A stretch of DNA of 64,000 nt. Origin: CAWBVG01 sp963792175. GTDB lineage: Bacteria > Acidobacteriota > Vicinamibacteria > Vicinamibacterales > CAVVIG01. The translations under genes and the position numbers were made by a program. Positions 43,370-52,974 of this stretch are shown here, piece by piece; within the stretch, counting starts at the first letter, position 1, and the number at the start of each line of letters is the position of its first letter. The notes beneath the pieces were generated by a model. It did not search any database, was not told the origin of the DNA, and worked only from the letters and a program-made list of their open reading frames with translations. The stretch covers positions 54,157-118,156 of the forward strand of contig CAWBVG010000032.1 of the NCBI GenBank assembly GCA_963792175.1. Direction: 5' to 3'.

Positions 43370-44377
43370 GTGGGCGTCGTCCTTACTCCGATCATCACGA
43401 AAGACACCATCGCGCTCGACGCGCTGCGCGGCCGCACGCTCGCGGTCGACGGCAACGGCGAGCTGTACCAGTTCCTCGCGCTGATCCGGCTGCGCGACGG
43501 CACGCCGCTGCGCGATTCGAAAGGTCGCACGACGTCGCACCTCTCCGGCCTGTTCTACCGCAGCACGCGTCTCATGGCCGACCACGGGGTGCGGCTGGCG
43601 ATGGTGTTCGATGGCGAGCCGCCGCCGCTCAAGGCGCGGGAGATCGCGAAGCGCCGAGCCGGACGGCAGCGCTACGAGGAGGAGCGTGCGGCCGCGCTCG
43701 CGCGCGGCGACATCGCCACCGCGTACTCGAAGGCGACGATGACCTCACGCCTGACGCGGGAGATGGTGGCGGAGGCGCGCCAGTTGTTGCGCCTGATGGG
43801 CATCCCCACGGTGCAGGCGCCGTCCGAGGGCGAGGCGCAGGCCGCGCACATGGCCGCCACCTCGGATCAGATATGGGCGGCCGCGAGCAAGGACTACGAT
43901 TCGCTGCTCTTCGGCGCGCCCCGGCTGGTCCGGTTCCTCACCATCTCGGGCAAGGAATTCCTGCCCAGCCAAGGCACGTTCCGGCCGATCGTCCCGGAGA
44001 CGATCGTGCTCGAGCGCCTCCTCGAAGGCTGGGGCATCGATCGCGAAGCGCTCGTGGATCTCGCGATCCTCGTCGGCACCGATTTCAACGACGGGATCAA
44101 AGGGATCGGGCCGAAGAAGGCGCTGGCGCTCGTGCAAGCGCACGGACGCATCGAGCGCATGCCGGACGAGATCCGGCACGCGGCTGGGCACGCCGAGACG
44201 CTGAACGCCGTGCGGAGCATCTACCTGCAGCCCAATGTCAGCGACGCGTTCAACGTCGATCCGATCGAGCCGGATGTCGACGGCATCATCCGGTTCTTGT
44301 GTGAAGAGCGGGAATTCTCGCGCGAGCGCGTCGACGCCGCGATCGAGCGCACGTTTCGCAACCGATTGCTGTGGTGA
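43370..44377 (+). CDS. fen: Archaeal/eukaryotic-type flap endonuclease (FEN-1/XPG family)
   Basis: Structure-specific 5' nuclease that would cut 5' flaps made in replication and repair. Starting at GTG 43370 with MGVVLTP, the 335-residue protein follows the archaeal FEN-1 order exactly: N domain with Asp27 (LAVDGNGELYQF), GTPLRDSKGRTTSHLSGLFY, Asp81 (VFDGEPPPLK), helical arch with RRAGRQRYEEERAAAL, I domain with Glu153 and Glu155 (IPTVQAPSEGEAQAA), Asp175 and Asp177 (ASKDYDSLLFGAPRL), and Asp238 with the helix-hairpin-helix (LVGTDFNDGIKGIGPKKAL). All metal-ligand acids are present. The C-terminus ends RTFRNRLLW and lacks the PCNA-binding motif of archaeal proteins, as expected in a host without PCNA. 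Bacteria normally use the Pol I 5' nuclease instead, so this is probably an acquired gene. The frame is clean and codon use looks adapted. Confidence 0.95.
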   Translation: MGVVLTPIITKDTIALDALRGRTLAVDGNGELYQFLALIRLRDGTPLRDSKGRTTSHLSGLFYRSTRLMADHGVRLAMVFDGEPPPLKAREIAKRRAGRQRYEEERAAALARGDIATAYSKATMTSRLTREMVAEARQLLRLMGIPTVQAPSEGEAQAAHMAATSDQIWAAASKDYDSLLFGAPRLVRFLTISGKEFLPSQGTFRPIVPETIVLERLLEGWGIDREALVDLAILVGTDFNDGIKGIGPKKALALVQAHGRIERMPDEIRHAAGHAETLNAVRSIYLQPNVSDAFNVDPIEPDVDGIIRFLCEEREFSRERVDAAIERTFRNRLLW

Positions 44378-44426
44378 ACACGCGCGAGTGAAGCGTCCAC
44401 GCTGAATCGGGACCAGTTGTAGCCTG

Positions 44427-44485
44427 CCACGAAACACGCACGAAATCACGAAACCCTTTGGTCTTTCGTCGTGTCTTCGCGCTTG
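44427..44485. repeat. CACGAAACACG-type intergenic inverted repeat
   Basis: The 280-base space after the flap endonuclease holds ACGAAACACGCACGAAATCACGAAA facing TTTCGTCGTGTCTTCG across a loop containing CCCTTTGGTC. The same words occur at 14482 and 60431. It may terminate the endonuclease transcript. The rest of the space to 44659 shows no gene that I can support. Confidence 0.5.
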
Positions 44486-44659
44486 TCGTCGTCGTGTCAG
44501 ACCGCACACGGCTGTAGACCGGTGGACACGCTTTACCGGCGCCCTCGCCCATCGCGACAACCCGGACCGAACGCCGGATCCATCAGCCTGACAAGGCGTT
44601 CCGGAGCGCCTCGCCGGAGGCTGCGACGGCGGCAGAGCAATTGCCCTCCTCGAAATCGC

Positions 44660-46671
44660 ATGAACACCTCAATCCGACTGGCTGCCATCTGTGCAATCAC
44701 TGTTCTGTCCGCAGCGTCGCGTGCCGCGGCTCAAGGCGAGCGACCGCGCGCTGACAAGACCCTCTCGCCGTTCTTCTTCGTCGAGGGTGGCGATCCGGCG
44801 GTCGATCGACTGCCGTTGAAAGACACGCGGGTCGACGTCGCGATTTCCGGCGTGATTGCCGACGTCACCGTGCGCCAGGTGTACGAGAACCACGGGCATC
44901 GGCCCCTTCATGCGCGCTATGTGTTTCCAGCGTCCACCCGCGCCGCGGTGTATGGCATGACCATGACGACTGGCAACACGCGCATCGTCGCGACCATCAA
45001 GGAACGCGAGCAGGCGAAGCAGGCCTTTCAGGCGGCAAAGCAGGAAGGGAAGAGCGCTTCGCTGCTCGAGGAGAGCCGTCCCAACGTCTTCACCATGAAT
45101 GTCGCCAACATCCTGCCCGGCGACGCCATCTCGGTCGAGCTCAGATACACGGAGCTGCTCGTGCCGGTCGACGGCGTCTACGAATTCGTCTATCCGACCG
45201 TCGTCGGGCCGCGTTACTCGTCGAAAAGCGAGGGCGAGGCATCCGACGAGGACGCCTTCGTCAAGACGCCTTACACGCACGCCGGCGATCCCCCGAAAAG
45301 CGCTTTTCACCTGGCGGGCCGACTGTCGACGGGCGTACCGATTCAGGAGCTGGTGTCGCCTTCCCATCAGATCGTCTCGAACCCGGCGGTCCCCGGACGC
45401 GCGGACTTCGTGATCGCCGACTCGGATCAGACTCTCGAACAACCGGGACTTCATTCTTCGCTATCGACTGGCGGGCCAGCAGATCGGCTCGGGCGCTGTT
45501 GCTCTATCAGGGCAAGGACGAGAATTTCTTCCTGCTCACGGCGCAGCCGCCCCGGGCCGTCGCCGCCGACGACGTGCCGCCACGGGAGTACGTGTTCGTT
45601 CTCGATGTGTCGGGATCGATGAACGGGTTTCCCCTGAACACCGCCAAGCAGCTGATGCGCGATCTGGTGAAGGTGACTCCGCCCGTCGGATACCTTCAAC
45701 GTCGTCGTGTTTGCGTCCGGATCTCAGACGTTTCGCGCGCTCGTCGATTCCGGCCACCACTCTCAATCTCGAGAACGCGCTGGACTTCATCGGCCCGAAG
45801 ACCGGCGCGGGCGGCACCGAGCTGCTGGCGGCGATCAAGAGAGCTCTGGCGATTCCGCGTCAGCCAGGGTTTTCGCGCACGGTCGTGCTGATCACCGATG
45901 GCTACATCGAGGCGGAAAAGGACGTCTTCGACTACGTCGCCGATCATCTCGACGAGGCCAATGTCTTTGCGTTCGGGATCGGCACCAGCGTCAATCGCTA
46001 TCTCATCGAGGGAGTCGCGCGCGCCGGGCAAGGCGAACCCTTCGTCGTGACCGGATCCGACGAGGCGGCGGAGGCGGCGGTGACGTTCCGTCGCTACATC
46101 GAATCGCCGGTGCTGACCGCTATCGACGTCAGGTTCGCCGGCTTCGACGCCTACGACGTGGAGCCGAAGAAGATCCCCGACCTGTTTGCGAACCGTCCGA
46201 TCGTCGTGTTCGGAAAATGGCGCGGCGCCGCAGGAGGAACGGTCGAACTTTCCGGCAGAACGGGGCGAGGTCCGTACCGCGCGTCGATTCGCGGTCGGGC
46301 AGGCACGCCCGGACGATGCCCATCGTGCGCTGCGCCAGCTCTGGGCGCGGACCCGGATTGCGAACCTCGCCGACTTCGGCGTCGGTGCGCCCGACAGCGA
46401 TCACGTCGAGCGCATCACATCGCTCGGTCTCACGTACGGATTGCTGACCCGGTACACGTCCTTCGTCGCCGTTCACGAGATCGTGCGCCACGTCGAAGGC
46501 GCTGACCAGGTCGACCAGCCCAATCCCCTGCCGCTTGGCGTCAGCGATGACGCCGTCGGCGTTACCAGCGGCGCGGAGCCGGAGCTCGTGTGGGTCGTTG
46601 CTGCGCTCCTCGCAGCGATGGCCGTGTCACTGCGACGGACCGCGCGTGGACATTCCGGAGCCACCGCGTGA
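44660..46671 (+). CDS. VIT and VWA domain protein with C-terminal sorting signal (frameshifted)
   Basis: Exported protein of about 670 residues. After a signal peptide (ICAITVLSAASRAAAQ) comes a vault/inter-alpha-trypsin (VIT) domain: VDVAISGVIADVTVRQVYEN, RYVFPASTRAAVYGM, TMNVANILPGDAISVELRYT. A VWA domain follows after a shift near 45450, with the MIDAS start YVFVLDVSGSMNGFPL and VVLITDGYIEAEKDVF. A conserved C-terminal module includes LTAIDVRFAGFDAYDVEP and LTYGLLTRYTSFVAVHE. The last 35 residues form a tripartite tail: GAEPE, a hydrophobic helix (LVWVVAALLAAMAV), then basic RRTARG. This matches an exosortase recognition signal, and the stop overlaps the exosortase gene start (GTGA). Shifts near 45450, 45690, 45750 and 46245. 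Possible surface adhesin or protein-binding factor. Confidence 0.8.
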
Positions 46672-47422
46672 AGCGAACGCTGGGGATCCTGCTGCTCGTG
46701 GCGCTCGCGATGTGGGGGATGAAGCGTTACTACGCCGAGGCGCCGGTTGACGAGCTTCAGTGGATACTCGGGCCGACGGCTACACTCGTGACGCGCTGAC
46801 CGGCGTGCCCTTCGAGTGGGAACCGGGGCAAGGCTATCTCTCGCGTGAGCGTTTCTTCCTCATCGCGAAGGCGTGCGCGGGGATCAACTTCATGATTGCC
46901 GCCTTCGGCATGGTGGCGGTGGTGCGCGGCCGGCGGGTCAGGTCCTGCCGCGCCGCGGCCGGCGTTCTGTTGATGTGCGTCCTCGCGAGCTATTCAGCCG
47001 CGGTCTGCGTCAATGCGGTACGCATCGCAGTGGCGATGTGGCTGGCCGCCCATCCGGCTGGATTCGCCGGAATGACCGCGGCGCAGGTCCATCGGGTGGA
47101 AGGCATCGCCTGCTACTTCGGCGGCCTCGTTCTGCTTTATCAGCTGGTGCAATACGTCGATAGAGGGTCCGAGTGTTCGAGCCCACCTTCGCACCGATCG
47201 ATTCGAGCGTGCTTCGGCGGGCAGGCTCCCTCGGCCCCTGAACTGGTGCCGCTGTTCTGGTACCTCGTCATCACGGTCGCGGTCCCGCTGGCGAACGGCG
47301 CCGCAAGCGGCGGCAAGGTCTTCGTCGAGCACACGCTGTTCGTGATCGCCGTGCCGCTCGTGCTCGTGGCGCTCGCGGCCGGCGGCCGGGAACTGGTTCG
47401 CGCGCTCCGCCGCCCGACGTAA
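46668..47422 (+). CDS. Exosortase/archaeosortase family transpeptidase (one frameshift)
   Basis: Multi-pass inner-membrane cysteine protease/transpeptidase that would cleave sorting signals of exported proteins. Its GTG start at 46668 overlaps the VIT-protein stop by four bases. Membrane helices include TLGILLLVALAMWGM, ACAGINFMIAAFGMVAVV, AAGVLLMCVLASYSAAVCV and CYFGGLVLLYQLV. The catalytic triad is visible: Cys about residue 69 in AKACAGINFM, Arg about 118 in NAVRIAVAMW and His about 141 in AQVHRVEGIACYF. A shift near 46790 splits the start (WILGPTATLVTR) from TGVPFEWEPGQGYLSRE. The C-terminal extension (PLFWYLVITVAVPLANG, FVIAVPLVLVALAAG) adds two helices. About 250 residues; it resembles exosortase K, but the exact subclass is uncertain. 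Its obvious substrate is the adjacent VIT protein. Confidence 0.85.
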
Positions 47423-47473
47423 CATGGCGCCGTGCCCACTCTGCCAACCGACCGTACACGACGACCGTTCGTA

Positions 47474-47994
47474 ATGGAAGAAGCCACCGCCATCCTGGCG
47501 CGAACGCCGGCGACGCTCGACGCCATGCTGCGCGGCCTGCCGGACGGCTGGATTGCGGCACACGAAGGCGGCGAACGTGGAGTCCTTTCGACGTCATCGG
47601 ACACCTGATCCACGGCGAACGGACCGACTGGGTGCCGCGGGCCAGAATGATTCTCGAGCACGGCGAGGCGCGCTCTTTCGAAACGTTCGATCGCCTCGCG
47701 CAATTTGCGAAGTCGGAGGGCCGAACGCTCCCCAGCCTGCTCGACGAATTCGCAGCGGCGCGTCAGGCGAGCCTCCGCGAGCTGGCGGCCCTCGGCGTGA
47801 CCATCGCGGACCTCGATCGCCGCGGCCGTCATCCCCAACTGGGTGTGGTGACGCTGCGGCAATTGCTGGCGACGTGGGTGGCGCACGACCTCGATCACGT
47901 CGTGCAGGTGTCGCGCGTCCTGGCGAGGCAATACTCCGACGAAGTGGGTCCCTGGCAGGCCTACTTGCGGATCATCAGCGGAACGCAGGGCTAG
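47474..47994 (+). CDS. DinB/YfiT-like protein (one frameshift)
   Basis: Four-helix-bundle protein of the DinB superfamily, whose members include thiol transferases and uncharacterised metal proteins. Sequence landmarks: EEATAILARTPATLDAMLRG, then after a shift near 47580 FDVIGHLIHGERTDWVPRA, and WVAHDLDHVVQVSRVLA near the C-terminus. The His of GHLIHGE and the His pair of AHDLDH are the three expected metal ligands. The ATG at 47474 is used because the helix pattern begins immediately after it. About 173 residues, normal for the family. Its role in stress or small-thiol metabolism is only inferred from the family. Confidence 0.8.
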
Positions 47995-48232
47995 CGCGAT
48001 CCGTCGTACTTCGTGGCCGCCTCGACGCCCGGTAGGCCAAGTCCCACCGTTTGACCGATATCGAACAGATTCGCCGACCTCTGCTTCCCACGCCTGGCTT
48101 TCATCGAATCGAAATTCTCCGCGCAAACGCGTTGAAGACGCCCTCTGCTGATGCCGATACGGGAAAAGGCAGCACTTTCAGTGGAGCTTGGCCGCACGCC
48201 GCGGCCCGCCATCGGTGCAGAGACCCGCAATT

Positions 48233-49352
48233 ATGAGCAGAGAGCGGACAAATGTCATCGGGATCGTAGGCCTGACGATCTGTGTCACGGCGGCAGCGCT
48301 GGTTGGCGGATGGCTGGCGGCCTCACGTTATCTCGGTCTCGGCCAGCAGACCGTCACCGCCGCGCCCGAAGAGCCGCCGGCGGCGCCGGAGCCACACAAG
48401 AAGACGGCGCGTGCACCGCGCAGCGACGGCGGCCGTGCCGGTCAGCCGGATGGCGCGGCGAAGAATGCTGGATCGTCCGACGCTCCAGTCGCAGTGAAGA
48501 AGGACACGGCCGCGCATGACACGAACGAGCCGGTGAGCACGACGCCGCCGGCCGCGGATCCCGCAACCAGACGCGGCCCCGGCCCGGGCGGCGGCAGAGA
48601 CGCCGCTGCCGAGCACCGCGGTGGCTTCGAGTACTGCGGCGACCACCGAGAACCATACCGACGCCCGCGCCATCGTCGAGGAATCGCAGCGCCGCAGCGA
48701 GGCGCGGTTCTATCAGTACGACGGTCTGCTGCAGTCCTACGACACGAACAACACCATCACCGAGAAGCGGTGGGTGTTCGACCGTCAAGGCTCGCACGGA
48801 CAGAGCAAATCGGTGTTGCGATTCACGGCGCCGCCCGAGGTCAAGGGCGTGGCGCTGCTGATCTACAACCATCCCGAACGCGCCTCCGATCAGTGGATGT
48901 GGACGCCCGCCATCGAGCGCGATCGCCGCATCGCCTTCCAGGATCGATCGACGCGGTTCTTTGGGACCGACTTCACGTTCGAGGATCTCGAAGAGCGTGA
49001 TGTCGACCAGTACGACCATACGATGCTCGGCGCCGACACCATCGACGGAGCCGCCTGCTGGAAAATCCAGTCGACGCCGAAGAAGACCCGGTCTTCCCAG
49101 TACACGCGCTCGATCGTCTGGATTCGGAAGGACAACTACACGACGGTGCGGCTCGACAACTTCGTCAAGGACGACGTCGTCCGGCGGCTGCTGTCGTCGA
49201 ACCTCGAGAATATCCAGGGCATCTGGACGGCCCGACTCCTCGACATGACCGACCTGCGTCGCGGGACGCACACGCGACTGAGCCTGCAGCAGGTCAAATA
49301 CAACTCCTTTATGAAGGACGAAGCCTTCACGCTGCAGGCAATCCGGCGCTAG
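48233..49352 (+). CDS. Outer-membrane lipoprotein-sorting (LolA-like) protein (one frameshift)
   Basis: The N-terminus has an uncleaved-looking membrane segment (VIGIVGLTICVTAAALVGGWLA) followed by a long Ala/Pro/Lys linker (residues about 40-125). The C-terminal 220 residues form a LolA/LppX-like half-barrel: YQYDGLLQSYDTNNTITEKR, KSVLRFTAPPEVKGVALLIY, RASDQWMWTPAIERDRRIAF, RSTRFFGTDFTFEDLEERDV, YTRSIVWIRKDNYTTVRLD. This pattern is typical of outer membrane lipoprotein-sorting proteins that often act with permeases of the RND or MacB type. A shift near 48605 joins linker and domain. About 373 residues. The membrane anchor and linker suggest a periplasm-spanning lipid or lipoprotein carrier; that function is inferred. 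About 240 bases upstream (47995-48232) hold no convincing gene. Confidence 0.75.
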
Positions 49353-49403
49353 ACCTCAGTCTTGCAAACCGTTCTCGGTCGATCGCATACTCCGGCTGCG
49401 CAG

Positions 49404-49558
49404 ATGATTTGGTGATTTGGTGATCTAGTGATTTGGTGATTGTCGGTGATTGTCTGGTGATTGAGGGATTGGGTGGTCTGGTGATTTCCAATCGTCCAAC
49501 CATTCAATCAAGCAATCACACAACAATCACCAAGTCACCAAATCACTCAGTCACTAGA
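49404..49558. repeat. GATTTGGTGAT-word inverted repeat
   Basis: The space before the VOC gene consists of GATTTGGTGATTTGGTGATC-type words (49404-49482) facing AATCACCAAGTCACCAAATC-type words (49488-49558), an imperfect inverted repeat with arms of about 70 bases. It could form a long hairpin and contains no coding sequence. Its end touches the start region of the VOC gene (49575). Similar word-repeats are present at other gene borders here. Confidence 0.65.
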
Positions 49559-49574
49559 TTCCGGAGACGCCTTC

Positions 49575-50699
49575 ATGCCCGACGCACTTGCAGCGCTGTT
49601 CGATCGATTCGACCGTGGCCGGCTGTCGCGCCGGCAATTGCTGATGGCGCTGGGCGCGGCCGTCGCCGCCCGTCCGGTGTCGACATTCGCGCAAGGCCAG
49701 TGCGGCGGCGCGCGCGCCGGCACGCCGGAATGCGATCCCACGCCCGCCAAACTGCCGTTCGAGCCGACCGGATGGAAAACGGTCCTTCTCGATCATCTGT
49801 CCTGTCAGGTCATCGACTATCCGAAGGAGGCCGCGTACTACGCCGCGCTCATGAACTGGACGATCAGGAGCGACGACGGCAAGCAGGCCTTGCTCGACAT
49901 CGGCGACTGGGGCGGACTCCTGCTGCGCGGCGGCTATCAACCGCCACCGGCTCCACCGGCAGCGCCGGCACCGCCGGCGGGCGATCCGGCAGCTGGCGGC
50001 CGCGGAGGCCGTGGCGGTGGACCGCGCGCGCCGCGGAACGCGGCGTTCGACAGTTTCTGCTGGGGCATCGAGCCGTGGGACGCGAAGAAGGTCGAAGCCG
50101 AGCTGCGGAAGCGCGGGCTGACGCCGGTGGCCGACAATGTCGGCAAGGATTTTCAGAGCTTCCACGTGAAGGATCCGGACGGCTTCGACCTGCAGATCAG
50201 CAACGGCAGCCGGAAGAACCGCCGCCAGGGACCGGCGAACGGCAAAACCTCAGCGCCGGCGCCGTTCGAACCGACGAACTGGAAGACGGTCTGGCTCGAT
50301 CACATTTCGTTCGAGGTCTCGAACTACAAGGAGACCGTCGCCTTCTACACGGCGCTGCTCGGTTGGAAGCCGGGGATGGACGAGGGCAGTCAGAACCAGT
50401 GCGAAATCGGCGACGTCGGCGACATCATCATCCGCCGGGGCGGCGGCGGCAACCGGGGCGGCGGCGCGGGCACGATGCCGGCGCGCCGCGCGGCGATGGG
50501 CCACATCTCGTTCGGCATCACCCCGTTCGATCCGGATCAGGTGAAGGCGGAGCTGGAAAAGCGCGGACTGACCGCGCGCGTCGACACCGGCGGCAGGGGC
50601 GACATCCATACGTCGCCCTACAAGAGCTATCACACGACGACGCCGAACGGGTTCGATTTGCAAATCAGCGCGACGACGCGCGCCAATCGAGCGGGCTGA
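49575..50699 (+). CDS. Tat-exported protein with two VOC (glyoxalase-like) domains
   Basis: Intact 374-residue protein. The N-terminus LSRRQLLMALGAAVAARPVS is a Tat signal. Two copies of a vicinal-oxygen-chelate domain follow: copy 1 with VLLDHLSCQVIDYPKEAAYY, FCWGIEPWDAKKVEAELRKR and HVKDPDGFDLQISNGS; copy 2 with VWLDHISFEVSNYKETVAFY, ISFGITPFDPDQVKAELEKR and YHTTTPNGFDLQIS. Each copy contains a Pro/Gly/Arg-rich insertion (GDPAAGGRGGRGGGPRAP and GGGGNRGGGAGTMP) that replaces the middle strands. The His of LDH and the Glu/Gln of the late strand would bind metal. The substrate is unknown; extradiol dioxygenase or glyoxalase chemistry are family possibilities. Confidence 0.87.
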   Translation: MPDALAALFDRFDRGRLSRRQLLMALGAAVAARPVSTFAQGQCGGARAGTPECDPTPAKLPFEPTGWKTVLLDHLSCQVIDYPKEAAYYAALMNWTIRSDDGKQALLDIGDWGGLLLRGGYQPPPAPPAAPAPPAGDPAAGGRGGRGGGPRAPRNAAFDSFCWGIEPWDAKKVEAELRKRGLTPVADNVGKDFQSFHVKDPDGFDLQISNGSRKNRRQGPANGKTSAPAPFEPTNWKTVWLDHISFEVSNYKETVAFYTALLGWKPGMDEGSQNQCEIGDVGDIIIRRGGGGNRGGGAGTMPARRAAMGHISFGITPFDPDQVKAELEKRGLTARVDTGGRGDIHTSPYKSYHTTTPNGFDLQISATTRANRAG

Positions 50700-50705
50700 A
50701 CGCGG

Positions 50706-51080
50706 TTATCGGAACGCCGACGCCGAGTCGTCCTGGTGGCCGCAAAACAGGCACCGACCCATCTGCGGGGACATCGTCGCGCCGCATTTGGGACAGGGCT
50801 TGGCGCGTGGGGTCATCCTGCCGTCGGCCTGCCCGTCTCGCAGGTCGATCTCGACGATCTTCGCCTTCAATTGATCCTCGGTGACACCGCTCGACGCCTG
50901 CATCAACTCGAACATCGCGCGGCAGATCAGGGCCAGACGGTTGACTTTCTCGTCGAGGCGGGCGGCCGCGCGCAGGTCGCTGGAGCCCTCGAGCGCCGCC
51001 GCTGACTCGCGGACGTCCTCGAGCTGCCGGCCAATCTGTCCGATCTGATATTGCTGATAGAGATCCCAGAGCACGCGCAC
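50706..51080 (-). CDS. Small coiled-coil protein with zinc ribbon
   Basis: Intact 124-residue protein. The first 80 residues are charged and helical (LYQQYQIGQIGRQLEDVRES, LDEKVNRLALICRAMFELMQ), likely a coiled coil. The C-terminus carries a zinc ribbon, CPKCGATMSPQMGRCLFCGH, with the four expected cysteines. It converges with the VOC gene (stops seven bases apart) and follows the CheB/CheR cassette on the same strand. The function is unknown; the position suggests a link to that cassette but this is inferred. Confidence 0.75.
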   Translation of the reverse strand: MRVLWDLYQQYQIGQIGRQLEDVRESAAALEGSSDLRAAARLDEKVNRLALICRAMFELMQASSGVTEDQLKAKIVEIDLRDGQADGRMTPRAKPCPKCGATMSPQMGRCLFCGHQDDSASAFR

Positions 51081-51107
51081 CTCCGCGGAAGATCAAGCCG
51101 GCGATGT

Positions 51108-52974
51108 TCAGCTGGCGCCGACGGTGACTGCCTGCTCCTCCACCGCGATCAGCGCGCCCCATGTCGGGTTCTTGCCGAGCGCGAACGGCGCGCACGTGAC
51201 GGCGAGCCGGACCGGTCGGCCGCGTCGATTCGTCGCCGGCAGCTGCAGCTTTTCGGCGGACGACTCCCCTGAGAGGCACTTGCGGATCGGTTGACGGAGA
51301 TGCTCGGTCGGCAGGCCGATGTCGAGGTTCATCAAGTGCTTGCCGAGCACCTCGTCGGTGCGCAGCCCCCACAAGTCCTCCGATCGATGGTTCCACGCCT
51401 GAACCCGCAGCTCGCCGTCGACGACGATCAAGCCGTCGCGGAAGCTGTTGAGGATGTTTTCGACGAACGCGTTCGCGCGATTGAGCTCTTCGCCGCTCTG
51501 TCGAAGCTGCTCGTTGGTCGTCTGCAGCTCTTCGTTCGTCGACTGCAGCTCCTCGTTCATCGTCTCGAGCTCTTCGTTCGTCGACTGCAGCTCTTCGTTC
51601 GTCGTCTCGAGCTCCTCGACCGTCGACTGCAGCTCCTCGTTGGTCGTCTCGAGCTCTTCGTTGGTCGACTGCAGCTCTTCGTTGGTGGTTTCGAGCTCCT
51701 GGTGCGAGTGCCTCAACTCGTCCTCGAGCCGCCGCTTGCGGCGTCGTATCCCGGAAGATGATCGTCGCGCCAATCGTCTCGAGCGACGCATCGACCAGCG
51801 GCATCACCTGGACGTCCAGATACACGCGCTCGCCCGTGGCGGTCGTCCACTCGACGTCCTTGGCGTTGACCGGCTTGTGCTCGGTCCACGCCTGTTCGAG
51901 GATGGATCGAAGTTCCACAGGACGATACGAGACCGCGAGATCGCCAAGCGGTTTGCCGAGGTCGTCCGCCGTCAGCCCGAACAGCGTCCGGACCCGCTCG
52001 TTGATCATGATCAGCGTCCGCGCGCGGTCGATCACGATCTGACCGGACGCATCCGATCTGAAACGACAGTTCACGAAGGCGGTCGATCATGATCATGTCC
52101 TTGGGGTCCGTGCCGCGCGCGACATCGGTGTCTCTCCGTCGAGAGCGGATGATGCGGGACGCTTTCGCGAACACCCGCTTGGTCAGATCCACCGGGATGA
52201 ACGACTTCGAACGAGCCAGCAGCATCTCGGCCTTGCCGAGAAACAGAAAGCCGCCCTCCGACAGACCGAAGCGGAACCGTTCCAGGATGCGCTGCTGCAC
52301 TTCATCGTTGAAGTACATCAGCGTGTTCCGGCAGACGAGCAGCGTCAGGTGGGAAATCGGCGGATCGAGGATCAGGTCGTGGCGGCCGAAGATCACCGCC
52401 CGCCGGAACTCCCGATGGAACACCCAGCGGTTGCCGACGCGCTCGAAATATTTGTTCAGCAGCGGCTTCGGGATCGCATCGGCGGCTTTGTCGTCGTACG
52501 CGGCGGCGCGGCCCTGGTTGAGTGCTTCCTCGTCGACGTCGGTCGCGTAGACCTTGACGCGTCGTTGAACCGTTCGGGCCCGAGCGCTTCCGCCAGCAGC
52601 ATGGCCAGGCTGTAGGCTTCTTCGCCGGACGAGCAGCCGGCGCTCCAGACGCGAATCGCCGCGTCGCCCTGCCGCAGTTGGAGAATGCGAGGAATGACGT
52701 CGCTGGCGATGTACTCCCACATCGGCGGGTCGCGGAAAAACGCCGTCACGTTGATCAGAATGGTGTTGAACAGCTCCGTGAATTCCTGGGGGTGCGCTTC
52801 GAGGTGGTCCGTATAGCTCGAATAGCTGTCGATGCCCGCCTCCTGCATCCGCTTCCGGATGCGGCGATCGAGTGACGTCCGTTTGTAGGCGCTGAAGTCG
52901 AACCCGCGGCTCTGCTGGAGGTGCTGGAGCAGCTGCTCGAAGCCGTCCTCGCGCGGAACGTCCGCTTCACTCAT
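51108..52974 (-). CDS. cheR: CheR-type methyltransferase with PAS domains and coiled coil (frameshifted)
   Basis: S-adenosylmethionine-dependent methyltransferase part of a CheB/CheR signalling complex. The N-terminal domain reads FDFSAYKRTSLDRRIRKRM and the methyltransferase fold IRVWSAGCSSGEEAYSLAML, KVYATDVDEEALNQGRAAAY and DLILDPPISHLTLLVCRNTL. After shifts near 52565 and 52060 comes a PAS domain (ARTLIMINERVRTLFGLTAD), then after one near 51750 a long heptad coiled coil built from ELETTNEELQSTNEE repeats (about 51518-51715) and a second PAS (DGLIVVDGELRVQAWNHRSE). The stop is at 51108. The ATG at 52974 overlaps the cheB stop. It is typical of soluble sensor systems in Acidobacteriota and proteobacteria that lack chemoreceptors nearby; target is unknown. 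About 620 residues. Confidence 0.86.
51518..51710 (-). repeat. 21-bp periodic repeat encoding an EELQSTNEELETT coiled coil
   Basis: About nine consecutive 21-base units in the cheR frame, each encoding seven residues of the pattern N/VEELxxT. The alternation EELQST/EELETT gives a 42-base super-period. This is the signalling helix found between the PAS domains of CheB/CheR fusions; it is protein-coding and not a CRISPR. Confidence 0.85.

Noticed and set aside
47995..48232. Possible small gene (short open frames around 48051)
   Set aside because: No ribosome binding site, motif or family-like composition; treated as intergenic.
51518..51710. Possible CRISPR or satellite repeat
   Set aside because: The 21-base period encodes heptads of a coiled coil in the CheR-PAS protein.
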